The position numbers and the translations under genes are program-made. Shown here piece by piece: positions 1 through 10,911 of a stretch of DNA of 64,000 nt (position 1 is the first letter of the stretch; each line of letters opens with the position of its first letter). This DNA comes from Notospermus geniculatus (Eukaryota > Nemertea > Pilidiophora > Heteronemertea > Lineidae), in assembly GCA_002633025.1 (NCBI GenBank), contig NMRB01000002.1, positions 139,081 through 203,080 of the forward strand. The letters are read 5' to 3'. The notes under the pieces are model-generated. The model was given only the letters and a program-made list of their open reading frames with translations. It searched no databases and was not told where the DNA came from.

Positions 1-200
1 ATTGGTGAGCTGCCCTGGGATGGGCTTTACTGTAAGTACAGGTACCCTGGGATATGCTTCACTGGTGAGTAACGCTGCCCTGGGATGCTTCACTGGTGAG
101 TAACGCTGCCCTGGGATATGCTTCATTGTTGAGCTGCCCTGGGATATGCTTCACTGGTGAGTAACGCTGCCCTGGGATATGCTTCACTGCAGGTGAGTAT
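1..200. repeat. Tandem repeat of 28-36 bp units, cut by the window edge
   Basis: The core CTGCCCTGGGATATGCTTCA occurs six times in variant forms, mostly followed by CTGGTGAGTAACG. Unit length varies between about 28 and 36 bp. The array probably continues to the left. The open frame on the minus strand (59-283) is a by-product of the repeat. Confidence 0.85.
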
Positions 201-3200
201 AACAGTACCGGTATAAAATAACATGTAAAATGATCCTCCTTGTGACACAATTTTCCTAATCCTAATCTACGTATATGTTGCATCAGAGCACTTGGAGTAG
301 TAAAATAAACACTAGAATTTAACTCATGCAGGGCAGTCTCGCATAAACATGCAATCTACTGCCATACATCATGATATAACTGCAAAATTCATAAGCAAAT
401 ACATGATAGTGCTATCTGGCATTGTGCACACGCATGCCATTTTTTCTCCTCAGAGAATTACATTTTAATAATTAACGACACACATCTCTATATCACATGT
501 GATTAAATCCAAGATCAGGAGGGATTAAGTTGGTCTTTATTATTCCCCGGGCTCTACTGGAAAGGAAAAGGCATCATGATAATGAATGACGGCGCAGACA
601 AGAAATAATTGTTCATTCAAGCAGCGTCAGAAGAGAGCATCTGCTTTGAAACATATAATTCACCATTGCCTATAAAAAATCCGATCAAAAATACATCTCA
701 GGCTATTCTATTTTTGTCCCAGACAATATTCAAATGGAAAACATTGCTGGAGTGGAAAGATTTGTATCTATTTTTTTCTGACGAGATGCTCAAGGCTGCT
801 GGGTGTCTTTTTTATGTATGGATGATTTTGTTTTGCCTTTTGGTCTGCTCTATATGTGAGAAGTGTAAAATTTCATAACCTTCACAAAACTGCACATTAT
901 AGGTTTAGAATGGTCCCAAAGTAATAGGTCTGGGGATAGGATCCAAACTGATGGAAGGCCGACCACACCTATATATAATCGAGGCCTCCGGTCACTTCAT
1001 CTTCGGACAACGCCCCCTTGAGAAAGCGGAGACCGATGACGTACACGCTTTCGCGTCCAATACCGGTGCAGTCCCAAAAAAGATGTATCAACTTGATAAC
1101 AAATGCAAATTCAATTCCCAGGCATAGAGATATGAAATCTTTACTATCAAAGATTGTCAACAGACCATGATACTTAATTCATTTTCGTAGTGCAGTCAGC
1201 GAGTTCTATGCGCGAGTGGCTAGACATGGCTGACTGACGCTGTCTATGTCAAAGGATCATGACACTGCGACACTACTAAAACATGCCACGCATCATGGGT
1301 TATAGTGATATGCACTGCCAGTTCCGTATAGAGGTTCATCAAAACAGACTGTTATCAAATACAGTGGCAGCAATTAATTTACTGAGTAACTCTCGATACG
1401 AAGAAAGAACTCGCACAAAAACCGTCATAAAGCAAGTTGAGAGTGTGGGCAAAAACTCACAAATATTGGGGAATCTATAATTCATATAGAATCAGATATG
1501 GGTAGATGGAATTTACATTCGGCTTTTTTTCAACCGAGTTTCTGATGAATTGTTGCCGTCTGGGCAGAATGTCCTAACCTCTGGATATATAGCTATCGAG
1601 ATGTTCCTTCAGTCAAAGACACCTGCCTCACAAGTAGAATTCTGAGTTGATGGGTCATTAAACAGTTCCACAAAAAGGACCATCTGCAGTTCAGCAGTTA
1701 ATATAAAAAGATAATCATACTAGACATTTCCCAATATGTACCAAGAATGTGCGTAAAACAAGATTTCTAGAGGTAACACTAATTTCAAGTGGAGCCAGAG
1801 CTGGGGTATAGGCCAATGCTGGCCCACAAGGCTTTGCCATCACTCTTCCTTCCTGGGCGATTATATGTTATCTCAGATGTCAAAGAGGTGGTGGCACTTT
1901 CAGGCTCATCGGTCATGTTCTTGCTTCTCAAACACAAGGCTTTCAACCAATACACCGGGTTCGACAGTATTCACGCAAAAACATGTGATGTAAATGTATT
2001 CTCATATTTGACATACTGCTTGCTTGTCGCAGTGGGTTAACACAATGATACGAAGATCCCTAGTTCAACATGAGAAACACTGTTTCCATATCAACTGCTA
2101 GAAACGTGCTATTTCATATTACATACACGTGATTGGAATTCATGCCTTTCTTTAATTACACCTTCTATTGTTACTGCGGAAGTGATTTGAATCTATGAGC
2201 TTTTATCCGACATCAGAGACAGCGTATCATTGCGATTGCTCATCAAACCATCACGACTGAATTACATGGTAAACTTCATTGGTTTTCTGTTTAATCTCTG
2301 TACTTGTTCTACCCTCATTATCTGACGCTGGAATACCGGTTGATGTTCGACCCAACACCTACGTCTTCAGAGAGGAATTCTAATCAGTCATCACGGGGGG
2401 AAGGATGTTGAGAAGACAGGGGAACCCACCGCAATCTTCTTCAAGAGTAATCGAATAAAGAGAGAGTTCCAGGCAACATACTCCTGACACAAATAAATGC
2501 ATCCATAATTTGATATCATTTCGTACAGCATATGCCTAATCATATTTAACAAATTGATCTAACTCGATTTCCCCCAAATGCGTTTTCGCTTTGATTTCTG
2601 CGATTGGGTTAAGGGACCGTAAGATCCGATAAAGAAATCAGTGAAATGATTTTCTCTGAACACACCCACGGTGTTCTTTGAAGTTTGGTGCGTAAACACT
2701 GAGCTGCTGAAAATGATAAACTCTGCGTATACTGATGGCCATTTAATCATCAGCCAGGGCTGCCAAGCAGAAATGGACGACCTGTTATGACGACGTCATG
2801 CAGAGGAAATGACTGTTAAGTGTTTATATTAGTTGTTACCTTGGTGACAAAAGGTGACAGGTGAATAATCAACCATCTAAGAAAGGGTGGAGGCTGTATT
2901 TTTTTGCATTGACTCTAAAAGAAGGTCATGATGTGGGTATCACTTTGGGTGTCAACACTGCCCTTTGAAAGGAAGGTTCTCACCAGGTCTTCAGTTCTAA
3001 CTTCCTCGTCTTTGTCGCCACCAATCTATATTGTGGCAATCAAGCCCTTGACTTGCTTCACAGGCCCAAAGCCTAGGGTATGCTAGATATGAGAAAGTCT
3101 TTATCGTGCTGTGTCCATAAAAAAAATCAAAAAAATCAGAGTCAGAAAAAAACAGCACTGTAGCGAGCGACTAAGAGGTACATTTCTTCATGTGGCTAAT

Positions 3201-4620
3201 GGTACAAAAAGAGTTCCCAAAGGCGAAAGAACCAGAACAAACCAACAGCAAGCATGGTTCAGAGATAACCCATTTTGTCAGCCTTTCAACCGACCTTGCC
3301 AAAACAGCAGACATAAAATGAAATTATACAGTCGTATTTTCCCCATTTCCTTGCTATTAAGAATCCCCCACCATTGTGCCTGGTAGCAAATCAAGTATAA
3401 TACCATGTGTATCACAGGTTCCATTAGGCTAAACTGTCTCTTTCATGTTTTTGACAAAAAGCTGATACAAAGTTATTTGATTTCCACTGGTATAGATGAC
3501 TGACCCAGCTATAATCGAGAGTCAAATAAACTTCCTTTGATTTGTAACCAGAAAATAATGCAACCTTTTTATCACATTTCTTTTCATGATTTGTAAAAGG
3601 TATGGTATTATTATTTTTCCTATGAACTGGTTACATCTAATATTCAAGTTCCGCCATGCATCTCTGATGATATTAGAGGTTTCAATCTGGAAAATATTCT
3701 GGAATATCTCTTTTATGGGATTACGATCTTCCAATGGTTTCGCATAATATCCTGCAAAGACACTGCAAGCCCTTCCTTTGGTAACTACTGGCCTTCTCTA
3801 GAGTGTAATCGAAGGTGCAGATGCCAAACTAGCGCCTGAATGAGGCTCCTATGTTGCAATAGAATTGACAATAGGCCAGAGTTGCTCTGAAGTCTCAGTT
3901 CTAGCCAGAAATGACTCTGAAGACCATTTATCAACAACAATGAATCTGATCAATGCTTGCCAACATCGGGTGAGAAAAACAGCCCTGATCGGTATCAAGT
4001 TCATTAAGTGCTGCTTGTTCGGTCCATGAAAACTGTCCGCAAGTCCATTGATTGCTAACAAGGTCTTTGGCGAGGCGAGCCATGGACATGAAAAACCAAT
4101 CTATACGGCATGCCGTAATAAGATTGAGCGTAGTAACTTGGATAATTTTTACATGTCGCACCAAACGGATCATGCCAGACTGTACGTTGACTTCTATCAA
4201 CATGATGACAAAGACGAAAAATGCCAGCGGATCAATGGAATCTCTGGGAGAGATTGGGAAAACTTAGTCAAGCTTGTTCTACGTTTGAACATGGATTCAC
4301 TATTACAGCATTGGTTCTGATCCTTCCGGGGCATTCTCTCTTCGGTTCGATATCAGGAACTTGACAGCTTTGACATAGCCTTAACAAATACCAGTGTTGC
4401 ATAGAAATGGGCAATATGGCTCGGGTCCTGCTTGCATGTTCTGTAGTCAGAGGGTCTTGTTATGAATCAACCAGGCTAACAAACAGCGGGATTATAATAT
4501 CGTGCTCGGTATCACAATCATACAGCAGCTGTGTTCATTTGACATTACCAATTCGATGTTCTTTGACACTGTTCCTGATGGAATAGCACCGAAGAGCATT
4601 CTACACGTGAAACACATGGA
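201..4620. other. Gene-free stretch, no recognised feature
   Basis: Open frames are all under 100 codons, overlap on both strands (most densely at 3850-4320) and show no known domain or convincing splice structure. I see no long repeat. Confidence 0.6.
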
Positions 4621-4649
4621 GCCGATTTCACAAAGGGCGTTTAAGACTA

Positions 4650-4791
4650 AGGCCCGTATGCACAGACGTTCCTCCACTCACACTTGAGTGTGAGGTCGAC
4701 CTTTACCTATTGTTTGCAGGGTAGAATACAAAAGATTAAGGTCGACCTCACACTCAAGTGTGAGTGGAGGAACGTCTGTGCATACGGGCCT
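4650..4791. mobile_element. Inner MITE with 55-bp perfect arms
   Basis: This 142-bp element starts AGGCCCGTATGCACAGACG and ends with the exact complement. Counting one flanking base on each side, the arms are 55 bp (4649-4703 and 4738-4792), identical, around a 34-bp spacer. TA at 4648-4649 and 4792-4793 looks like the target duplication. It sits in the left arm of the outer MITE. TA targets suggest a Tc1/mariner-type transposase in trans. Confidence 0.85.
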
Positions 4792-4792
4792 T

Positions 4793-4857
4793 AGACACGT
4801 GTAACTTCACTAAATGCACGCACTTCCACCATGCATTTGACGAAGTTACACGCGTCT
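4793..4857. repeat. Internal hairpin of the outer MITE
   Basis: AGACACGTGTAACTTC pairs with GAAGTTACACGCGTCT with a single mismatch, and AAATGCA / TGCATTT lies inside it. This is the centre of the outer element, displaced by the nested insertion. Confidence 0.75.
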
Positions 4858-4886
4858 AAGTCTTAAACGCCCTTTGTGAAACCGGC

Positions 4887-7800
4887 CCGTGGGGTCTTGG
4901 GAGAAAACCTCTCAACCCAGCAAGGAAACTCCCCACTGTTGTTACTGTTGACTAAGCAGTGTTGCCACTGACGCCGAGCGCAAATTTGAGGCAATGTGAT
5001 TGTATTACATCTGACGGTACCTTCCCTATAGCCACACCGTTCAGGAAGACGTCGGTAACGGCGAATGGGTAACGCCCACGCTGGATGACTCCGCATCAGA
5101 AGACGGAGGTACAAGATCCATTCCAAGTCCAAAATCATGTCTTCCTGTCCACCCATATCAGCAAACGTGCCATTTAGAATTAATCGGCCCTACAAAAAAG
5201 GACACATGGGTCATCAGAAAGATTCAGGTTTCCCCCCATCCCTTTTGGGTCTTGTCCCATAGAAAAAGGTTGAAATGACTCAGCACGATAATACTTCATG
5301 TTCAATACTAAATTTCGACCTGGTGTCAGGTATTGCTGTGAATGTCAACCACATAACAGGGGTCTTGAGCAATCATACGATATGAAACACTGCACTCTAC
5401 AACCCAACCACTACATGTGCTATACACATATTGATTGAGTCATGTCCTCCACACCATCTGACACAGCGCAAGAGGAGACCAACAGACAACAGACCAGCGC
5501 AGCCACCAAAACCAATCAACTCACAGCAAGAAACGAGCCAATCAGCAATCAATAGTGCTAGACTATTGACAGAAAGCAGGTCATTCAGTGATGGTACTTT
5601 AACATGCTCAGAGGTCCTACTCGATGTCTAATGGCATTATCTCTTTGAAAGCATTTGTGGGGGATTAATTGATCAGAGGGCGAACAAGAAGATGGAGATT
5701 TCGATTTGAGACGTAACTACTTCAGGCCACAAAGGATGATTTTGGGTGATCAAGGCATTGGATGGTCTTACTTAGAGATGGACTCGGTGTGGTTTAAACT
5801 ACTGGTGCTAGGGATCCATCGCCAATTTTCATACATTGGTCATTTTGTGCGAGTGGTATCGAAACCGAGGCACTGCTGGACGTGAACTCATGACCAGACC
5901 AGATCGCTCATCCATTGGTCAATACAGTGGTCGAACGAATCGAAATGCCAAATGCACAGTAATGTAGTGAGTGAGCTTCAACCTTGAATATCCAGAAGTG
6001 GTCTTATAACGAAGAGTTTAGAGTATAAACAATCGATGGCAACAACGACACTTCCAAGGAAAGATCTTTATTTTCTGACTGATTTCAAATAGACAATGAT
6101 TTATCAATTCCATCTCGATAAATTATCTGACAAGAATTCAATAATACAGGGATGATGAAAAAACCATCTGTGCGAACCTAGTGATATTATTGTGATTCAT
6201 GTCCTCTTCTTCCTGTAAAACCGCCGTTTTATCTCGGCGGACATTTTGAGAATTGAAACAAATTACCCACCGCAGACTTATTTGATTTATGTGCCACAGG
6301 AAACAGTGTGCGCAGATCCGGGGGAACTCCCTGTTCCTTACCTCCAGAATTAGCCCCGAGGGGAAAATTTCTCAAAGCCAACTTTTAATAGAATGGACGT
6401 GACTTCCTTTTGTTTAAGCCTGATTTCGTCCATGAGGCATATTCTCCAATATTCCCGCAGTATTCCACTGCGGGTTCCCTGCTCCTTTCTGATTTACTTA
6501 CAAGCCACGTGAGTCATGCCAAATTTAAAAGTATTGATTTTGCTGCTAAATGGATGTTGTATCTCTTTGCTCAGATATCATGGTTCATTACATATCAATC
6601 AGGCTAGTGCCAACATTTGATTACAGAACATGTGAGTGGTTTTTTAGCGATCAAAAACCAACAGACCTGTGAGATATTTGATGAATAGTGATGAGGTCAT
6701 ATGATACCATAACCCTTTGCGTCGGCGGCAGAGGTTTCTTCGCAGTGAGTTTCCACTCAGGCTGTTCGTACATTGAGTTCTCCAGATAGTTTCGATTTTC
6801 AAACACGGTCACCACTTGCTTGTGATCTGGTTTCCAGTGCACTGAATGCACGCCGTATCCAAGGATATCCCAAGACATCTCCCCTCAAGGTTCTTTCTGT
6901 AATCAATGCCTCTTGCCGGGTGTCCCGACGAAGGATTCAGCAGAAAGTGTTCAATGCGGTCTACTCTTTTCTTCCTCTTCCCGAGGAACCACACGGATAT
7001 CAACAGGACGAGGTCAATATTTCATTGCCACGAACCGAATATCAAGATGGCGTCAACGGCAGCCATATTGTGATTGTCTTGTGCCAAGGCGAGAACAGAA
7101 TCGTTCCCAGAATCCTCCCACGCAACGCCACAGAAAGGTAAGCATTGCAAGTAGTCAAATAAGAATTTCAAAGATGGCTGCTGTGGGGCCATATTTGATA
7201 TCAACTAAACCTATCTTGGAATATGCCACACAGACCCCAAGTGTTGATACGTTGCCAACAGATGATATGAGAGAAGGAAGGTACGAGGCAGACAATGAGT
7301 GCGCGAAACATCTGTTCACTGATATGGCAATCACACTGAGGGTATATAAAAAATCAAAGATTTGACCTTGAGGCTCGTGATCAGAATCACAGGATCGGAA
7401 CATCAGATATCAACGCAACCAATTCAAGCATATGATGCCTAGAGGACGAGGTATCGATGAAAAACAAAACATACGAAAGAATTACCGATCGAAATGTTCG
7501 GATAGCTACCGTGTGCATGGACCGGTAGTCTTTCTTGATCAGACAGTATGAGATCGACATTCCTTGAGGTTCCCACTGATTTCTACACTATCGATATATA
7601 CTTCGAGAACCCAGAGCTGCACATCTCTCTTCATCAAGACAAATTCGATCTTTCACTGATATCAATTTTCTTGTCGGCAGCGCTATTGATATTCCATTGG
7701 CTAGCTCATTTTCCTGATTATTTCTGAATGGAACACAACTGGGTGAAGTCTGTCGGTGAAAGATTTGCTCTGCCCAATGGAATTCGATACAAGTTCAATC

Positions 7801-8014
7801 TATGCCTAATGATAGATCAGGATTAAATCTAATCGCCTTGAGTCACGAAGGCCTATACATAATGCTGTATAAGATCATCACCCTTGTTTATACAGGTTGC
7901 TACAGAAAAGTGTCATTCAGAAATTGTTCTCAGAAGACACGAACATCCCTTCTCCGATGCCAAGTCAGGCATGGGGCAAAAGGCACTTCACTTCTGGTCA
8001 CCATCGGACACAAT
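4887..8014. other. Gene-free stretch, no recognised feature
   Basis: Several open frames of 60-150 codons overlap on both strands between 6650 and 7400. The longest (6913-7365, plus) is basic and low in complexity and has no domain I recognise. Nothing here can be supported as an exon. Confidence 0.55.
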
Positions 8015-8233
8015 CATCTACCTTTGCTTGTTGCTAAAATCACTGACGGATCATCACAGGGAATGGAGGCCTAGTCTGTTCCACGGCTTTGGTCGCTTAC
8101 AACATTCGAAAGGGCCGATTTAATTTCGAAGTACATATGGTTCGGAAGAACTTAGCCATAGGCCCATGGTAAGGTTTAACAGACTGAAACATATTAATTG
8201 AGTTAAGCAGCGCATTTGATGACAAGATCAAGT
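8015..8233. repeat. Left copy of a duplication flanking an assembly gap
   Basis: This stretch, from ATCATCTAC to GATGACAAGATCAAGT, recurs at 8852-9076 with only small indels and substitutions (for example GTACATATGG against GTAGGCTACATATGG). It ends exactly at the run of Ns. Confidence 0.9.
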
Positions 8234-8694
8234 NNNNNNNNNNNNNNNNNNNNNNNNNNNNNNNNNNNNNNNNNNNNNNNNNNNNNNNNNNNNNNNNNNN
8301 NNNNNNNNNNNNNNNNNNNNNNNNNNNNNNNNNNNNNNNNNNNNNNNNNNNNNNNNNNNNNNNNNNNNNNNNNNNNNNNNNNNNNNNNNNNNNNNNNNNN
8401 NNNNNNNNNNNNNNNNNNNNNNNNNNNNNNNNNNNNNNNNNNNNNNNNNNNNNNNNNNNNNNNNNNNNNNNNNNNNNNNNNNNNNNNNNNNNNNNNNNNN
8501 NNNNNNNNNNNNNNNNNNNNNNNNNNNNNNNNNNNNNNNNNNNNNNNNNNNNNNNNNNNNNNNNNNNNNNNNNNNNNNNNNNNNNNNNNNNNNNNNNNNN
8601 NNNNNNNNNNNNNNNNNNNNNNNNNNNNNNNNNNNNNNNNNNNNNNNNNNNNNNNNNNNNNNNNNNNNNNNNNNNNNNNNNNNNNNNNNNNNNN
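8234..8694. other. Assembly gap of 461 N
   Basis: Unsequenced bases. The flanks are duplicated, so the gap may join two haplotype contigs and not represent missing unique sequence. Confidence 0.98.
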
Positions 8695-8839
8695 GAAAGT
8701 CGGCCATGACAGTTCAGAAGGGGAGTAACCTCAGCCTAGGGGGGCCAAGTGCATTTGTACAGTTGGCTCCTGTGCTTACCGTCTGTACAATGCACTAGGC
8801 CCAAGGTTACCCCTTCTGGCCTGTCCATGGCCGACTTTC
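8695..8839. mobile_element. MITE beside the gap
   Basis: The left end GAAAGTCGGCCATG and right end CATGGCCGACTTTC are inverted. The pairing continues through AGAAGGGG...CCCCTTCT and GTGCATTTGTACA / TGTACAATGCAC with indels, at roughly 80% arm identity. The left end touches the N run, so it may be truncated. The equivalent point upstream of the other duplicate copy lacks it. Confidence 0.8.
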
Positions 8840-8851
8840 GCAGGATGTCTA

Positions 8852-9076
8852 TCATCTACAGTCTTTGCTTGTTGCTAAAATCACTGACGGATCATCATAC
8901 GGAATGGAGGCCTATGTTCCACGGCTTTGGTCGCTTACAACATTCGAAAGGGCCGATTTAATTTCGAAGTAGGCTACATATGGTTCGGAAGAACTTAGCC
9001 ATAGGCCCATGGTAAGGTTTAACAGACTGAAACATATTAATTGAGTTAAGCAGCGCATTTGATGACAAGATCAAGT
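8852..9076. repeat. Right copy of the gap-flanking duplication
   Basis: Near-identical to 8015-8233 and continuing past it into CAAAATAACACC, where the left copy is cut by Ns. Confidence 0.9.
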
Positions 9077-9964
9077 CAAAATAACACCAATTCGACCAGT
9101 TTAAGTCTAAATCCCATAGTATGGACTAATTTTAGAAGGTTCAATCTGATAAGCAGTCAATAGTGTGGAACCTACAATTTTGTAGTACTAGAATCCACCT
9201 AATTTTCTGCTTTTTTCTTTTACTGAAAACCACCAGACGGAGACTGAAGGCAACATTTGGGAAAAACACACTTAATATTATCTTGTCAACTACATGCTTC
9301 TAGACCAGGTCAATGTAGGCTACTGGAGGTCAATGCCCTTTCACACTGACATGACTGAGGAGTCGGAGAGAGGGCGAGCCTGATGTAAGAGTTCACAACG
9401 GCCATGAAGGAGGAACAATGAGGAGAGGAAGGAGGAAGGAGGGCCTAAGAGAGAGAGAATATTTTGGCGACTGCAACAACCACCATCATCTCAATGGTAC
9501 AGCTTAAAGGTTCACAGCAGGCTGAAACCAGAGGTATACGCCATTGAAGCTGCAAATGAATATGAATGCTGAGATGGTCCAATTATATTTACACAGGAAG
9601 GACACCGAGATTTATGGGTAGAAGAAATCTGCGTGTTGCATGAATGAGCACATCCCAAGAAGATTAAATATAGACTGTTACAATGACACTGTTGGTTACA
9701 AAAGGAGCAAGGTGGCAGTTTAGTCATGTGTATAGACTTCTCATCACTCCGGGCCATAAGATGTGCAGTCAACCTAGTCGCTGTCCTTCATTATTATCAG
9801 GTTGCACTGCGATGTAAATTTTGGAATCGGATGAAGAAAATAAAAATCGTAATGTGTAATACAGGAAGTGATGTGTTTTTTGAGAGTCAGACAAAGAAGA
9901 ATACAGTGTAGCATTGATGTAAAAGAACACGGCATCTAATTGAGCACCAGGGCTAACCTCAAGT

Positions 9965-9983
9965 TCATGCAATAATTGCATGA
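9965..9983. repeat. Perfect 9+1+9 palindrome
   Basis: TCATGCAAT, A, ATTGCATGA. The halves resemble POU octamer half-sites, but this could be chance. Confidence 0.4.
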
Positions 9984-10148
9984 GTCATGTTGGGTGTCGC
10001 GAGTTAATAGGCCTTTCCAAGTCGAAAGCGTCATTCGCTGTCAAGATCTCCTGGAGCACCAGTCTTGAGACACTATATATTCACAACAACAAACCATCCC
10101 TACAATTCCTTGAAAGATAGCTCCAGAGAGAAGAAGAGTAAAAACAAG

Positions 10149-10185
10149 TAAGACCGCCCACCTACTGTGAGCTGGGGCGGTCTTA
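10149..10185. repeat. GC-rich hairpin
   Basis: TAAGACCGCCC pairs perfectly with GGGCGGTCTTA across a 15-base loop. No role is evident. Confidence 0.5.
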
Positions 10186-10891
10186 ACGACACAAGACTGT
10201 AGAGTCCACTACATCATGACACTAGGTTCCAGCCAGTCTGACACTTGAACAGGAACTGAAGTTTACACCAAACGAAAGGGCAGGAAAGAGTCAAACCAGG
10301 CATGAAGGTGTAGTTCTGTATTCGGCATAGGGTCAGCTAAACTGGATGGATAATATTCCTTGACATCCCATTTAACTAATATCATACTCCAATGCCTCCA
10401 TAAATTAGCCGCTGGTATGGGTTTCGGAGGTGAAGCACCTAGTCCACAAAATGGACTTATTAGCTCAATATTAAATAGCTCGATCAACGAGTGAACTGAC
10501 TTGGAAGACTTCTCAGCCTTCGTTTGTGGCTCACCATTGCTGTCGGTGTTCGTTTAGTGGGAGGAGCTACTTGCTGACTATTGTGTCCAAAATGAACCAC
10601 TCAGAAGTCGCCATTCAAAATTTGTTCGGTCATATCAGCCAATCAAGGAGGAGAGATTATTCTGACCGTCCTGGAAAACTAAAAGAGTACGACTTGTGAA
10701 GAGGATTTTGCTGTCGACGTGGAGTTTCTAACCTATCTTTACATTCTGCAAACCTGCGTTACTGTTCACCAATATACAAGCATCAGCTGACGCACTATCT
10801 GTTTGGTGAAACTACAGCTTGAACCCGTATGATTTGAGTTCTCTCTCATTGGTTTTGAATGGGTTCACTTGAACAACAAATGATTCTAAAA

Positions 10892-10911
10892 GCGTCAAGA
10901 GCTCTTGACGC
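10892..10911. repeat. Perfect 20-bp palindrome
   Basis: GCGTCAAGAGCTCTTGACGC is fully self-complementary with no spacer. No neighbouring gene gives it a role. Confidence 0.5.

Larger units (their letters stand above)
4621..4886. mobile_element. Outer MITE, interrupted by a second MITE
   Basis: The termini GCCGATTTCACAAAGGGCG and its near-complement CGCCCTTTGTGAAACCGGC form an inverted repeat. It continues through TTTAAGAC and into GACACGTGTAACTTC / GAAGTTACACGCGTC. The left arm is broken at 4648 by another element. Without that insertion the outer element is about 122 bp. No clear target duplication is visible at its outer edge. It has no coding capacity, so a transposase would have to come from elsewhere. 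Confidence 0.8.

Noticed and set aside
3931-4320. Open frames on both strands with a membrane-protein feel
   Set aside because: No frame keeps a known receptor motif, no starts or splice sites fit, and overlapping frames on both strands suggest chance.
6913-7365. 150-codon plus-strand frame
   Set aside because: Low-complexity, basic composition, overlapped by other frames on both strands, and no recognisable family.
8216-8728. Long open frames across the gap
   Set aside because: They consist of Ns read as unknown residues and carry no information.
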